From the NCBI GenBank assembly GCA_028023455.1, contig JAQFVV010000027.1, forward strand, positions 7,625,845 through 7,689,844: a DNA stretch of 64,000 nucleotides, written 5' to 3'. The translations under genes were made by a program, and so were the position numbers. The stretch comes from Epiperipatus broadwayi. Taxonomy: Eukaryota > Onychophora > Udeonychophora > Euonychophora > Peripatidae. Shown here in pieces: positions 63,956 to 64,000 of the stretch; the first letter of the stretch is position 1; each line of letters opens with the position of its first letter. The notes below the pieces were generated by a model that was given only the letters and a program-made list of their open reading frames with translations, had not been told where the DNA came from and did not search any database.

Positions 63956-64000
63956 TCATTTGTTGTCTTCAACAAAATTAATATGCAGGAATTCCTTAGA

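Noticed and set aside
1-64000. CRISPR arrays, prokaryotic operons, viral gene clusters
   Set aside because: No regularly spaced short repeats, no gene clusters; splice sites, LINEs and PLEs show an animal nuclear genome.

Overview
The window is nuclear DNA of an animal. It is strongly AT-rich, genes are sparse, and there are microsatellites, LINEs with several 5'-truncated copies, Penelope-like retroelements (PLEs), a hAT-type element and a spliceosomal exon with clean splice sites. There is no operon structure, ribosome binding site, CRISPR array or prokaryotic gene. Abundant PLEs, hammerhead-ribozyme motifs and RTE-like LINEs fit an invertebrate such as a mollusc, arachnid or flatworm. I cannot fix the phylum from the sequence.

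The only host gene I can support is one internal exon on the minus strand (10022..10695). It encodes most of the catalytic domain of a core 1 beta-1,3-galactosyltransferase (C1GALT1-like, family GT31). Its other exons were not recognised here. Most other recognisable coding sequence belongs to retroelements; two short ORFs (about 57.2-57.4 kb and 63.6-63.96 kb) remain unassigned.

Layout: 0.6-1.1 kb is a foldback. 1.8-2.8 kb is a solo-LTR-like element, with a longer relative at 30.6-32.6 kb. 5.8-7.2 kb holds PLE terminal repeats and a GIY-YIG fragment. 8.5-9.8 kb holds two copies of a LINE 3' end. 10.0-10.7 kb is the exon. 11.5-17.6 kb is a dense field of foldbacks, tRNA-like SINEs and hammerhead motifs. 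18.2-23.3 kb is a very AT-rich PLE interrupted inside its GIY-YIG domain by a 2.2 kb LINE with a 14-bp target-site duplication. 24.9-25.7 kb is a polypyrimidine tract. 26.2-28.7 kb has three foldbacks with hammerhead sequence in the centre and one SINE/hammerhead unit. 29.2-29.7 kb is a hAT-type MITE. 33.3-35.2 kb holds LINE and PLE fragments. 38.6-41.6 kb is a nearly complete RTE-like LINE. 43.9-46.7 kb is a second PLE between 63-bp direct repeats. 48.4-49.7 kb is a head-to-head pair of PLE 3' ends. 51.2 kb is a retroposed tRNA-Gly-like sequence with 19-bp target-site duplications. 52.2-56.7 kb is a possible unknown element. 58.4-60.4 kb has further foldbacks with two well-conserved hammerheads. 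61.9-64.0 kb holds a LINE fragment and a tandemly duplicated ORF fragment.

The most notable theme is the density of type I hammerhead-like motifs: about fourteen recognisable cores or remnants in at least five sequence families. Many sit at or near the centre of a foldback or beside a tRNA-like (pol III box) module. PLEs are known to carry hammerheads in their terminal repeats, so most of this 'non-coding' DNA is best read as debris of PLEs and of small non-autonomous ribozyme-bearing elements parasitic on them.
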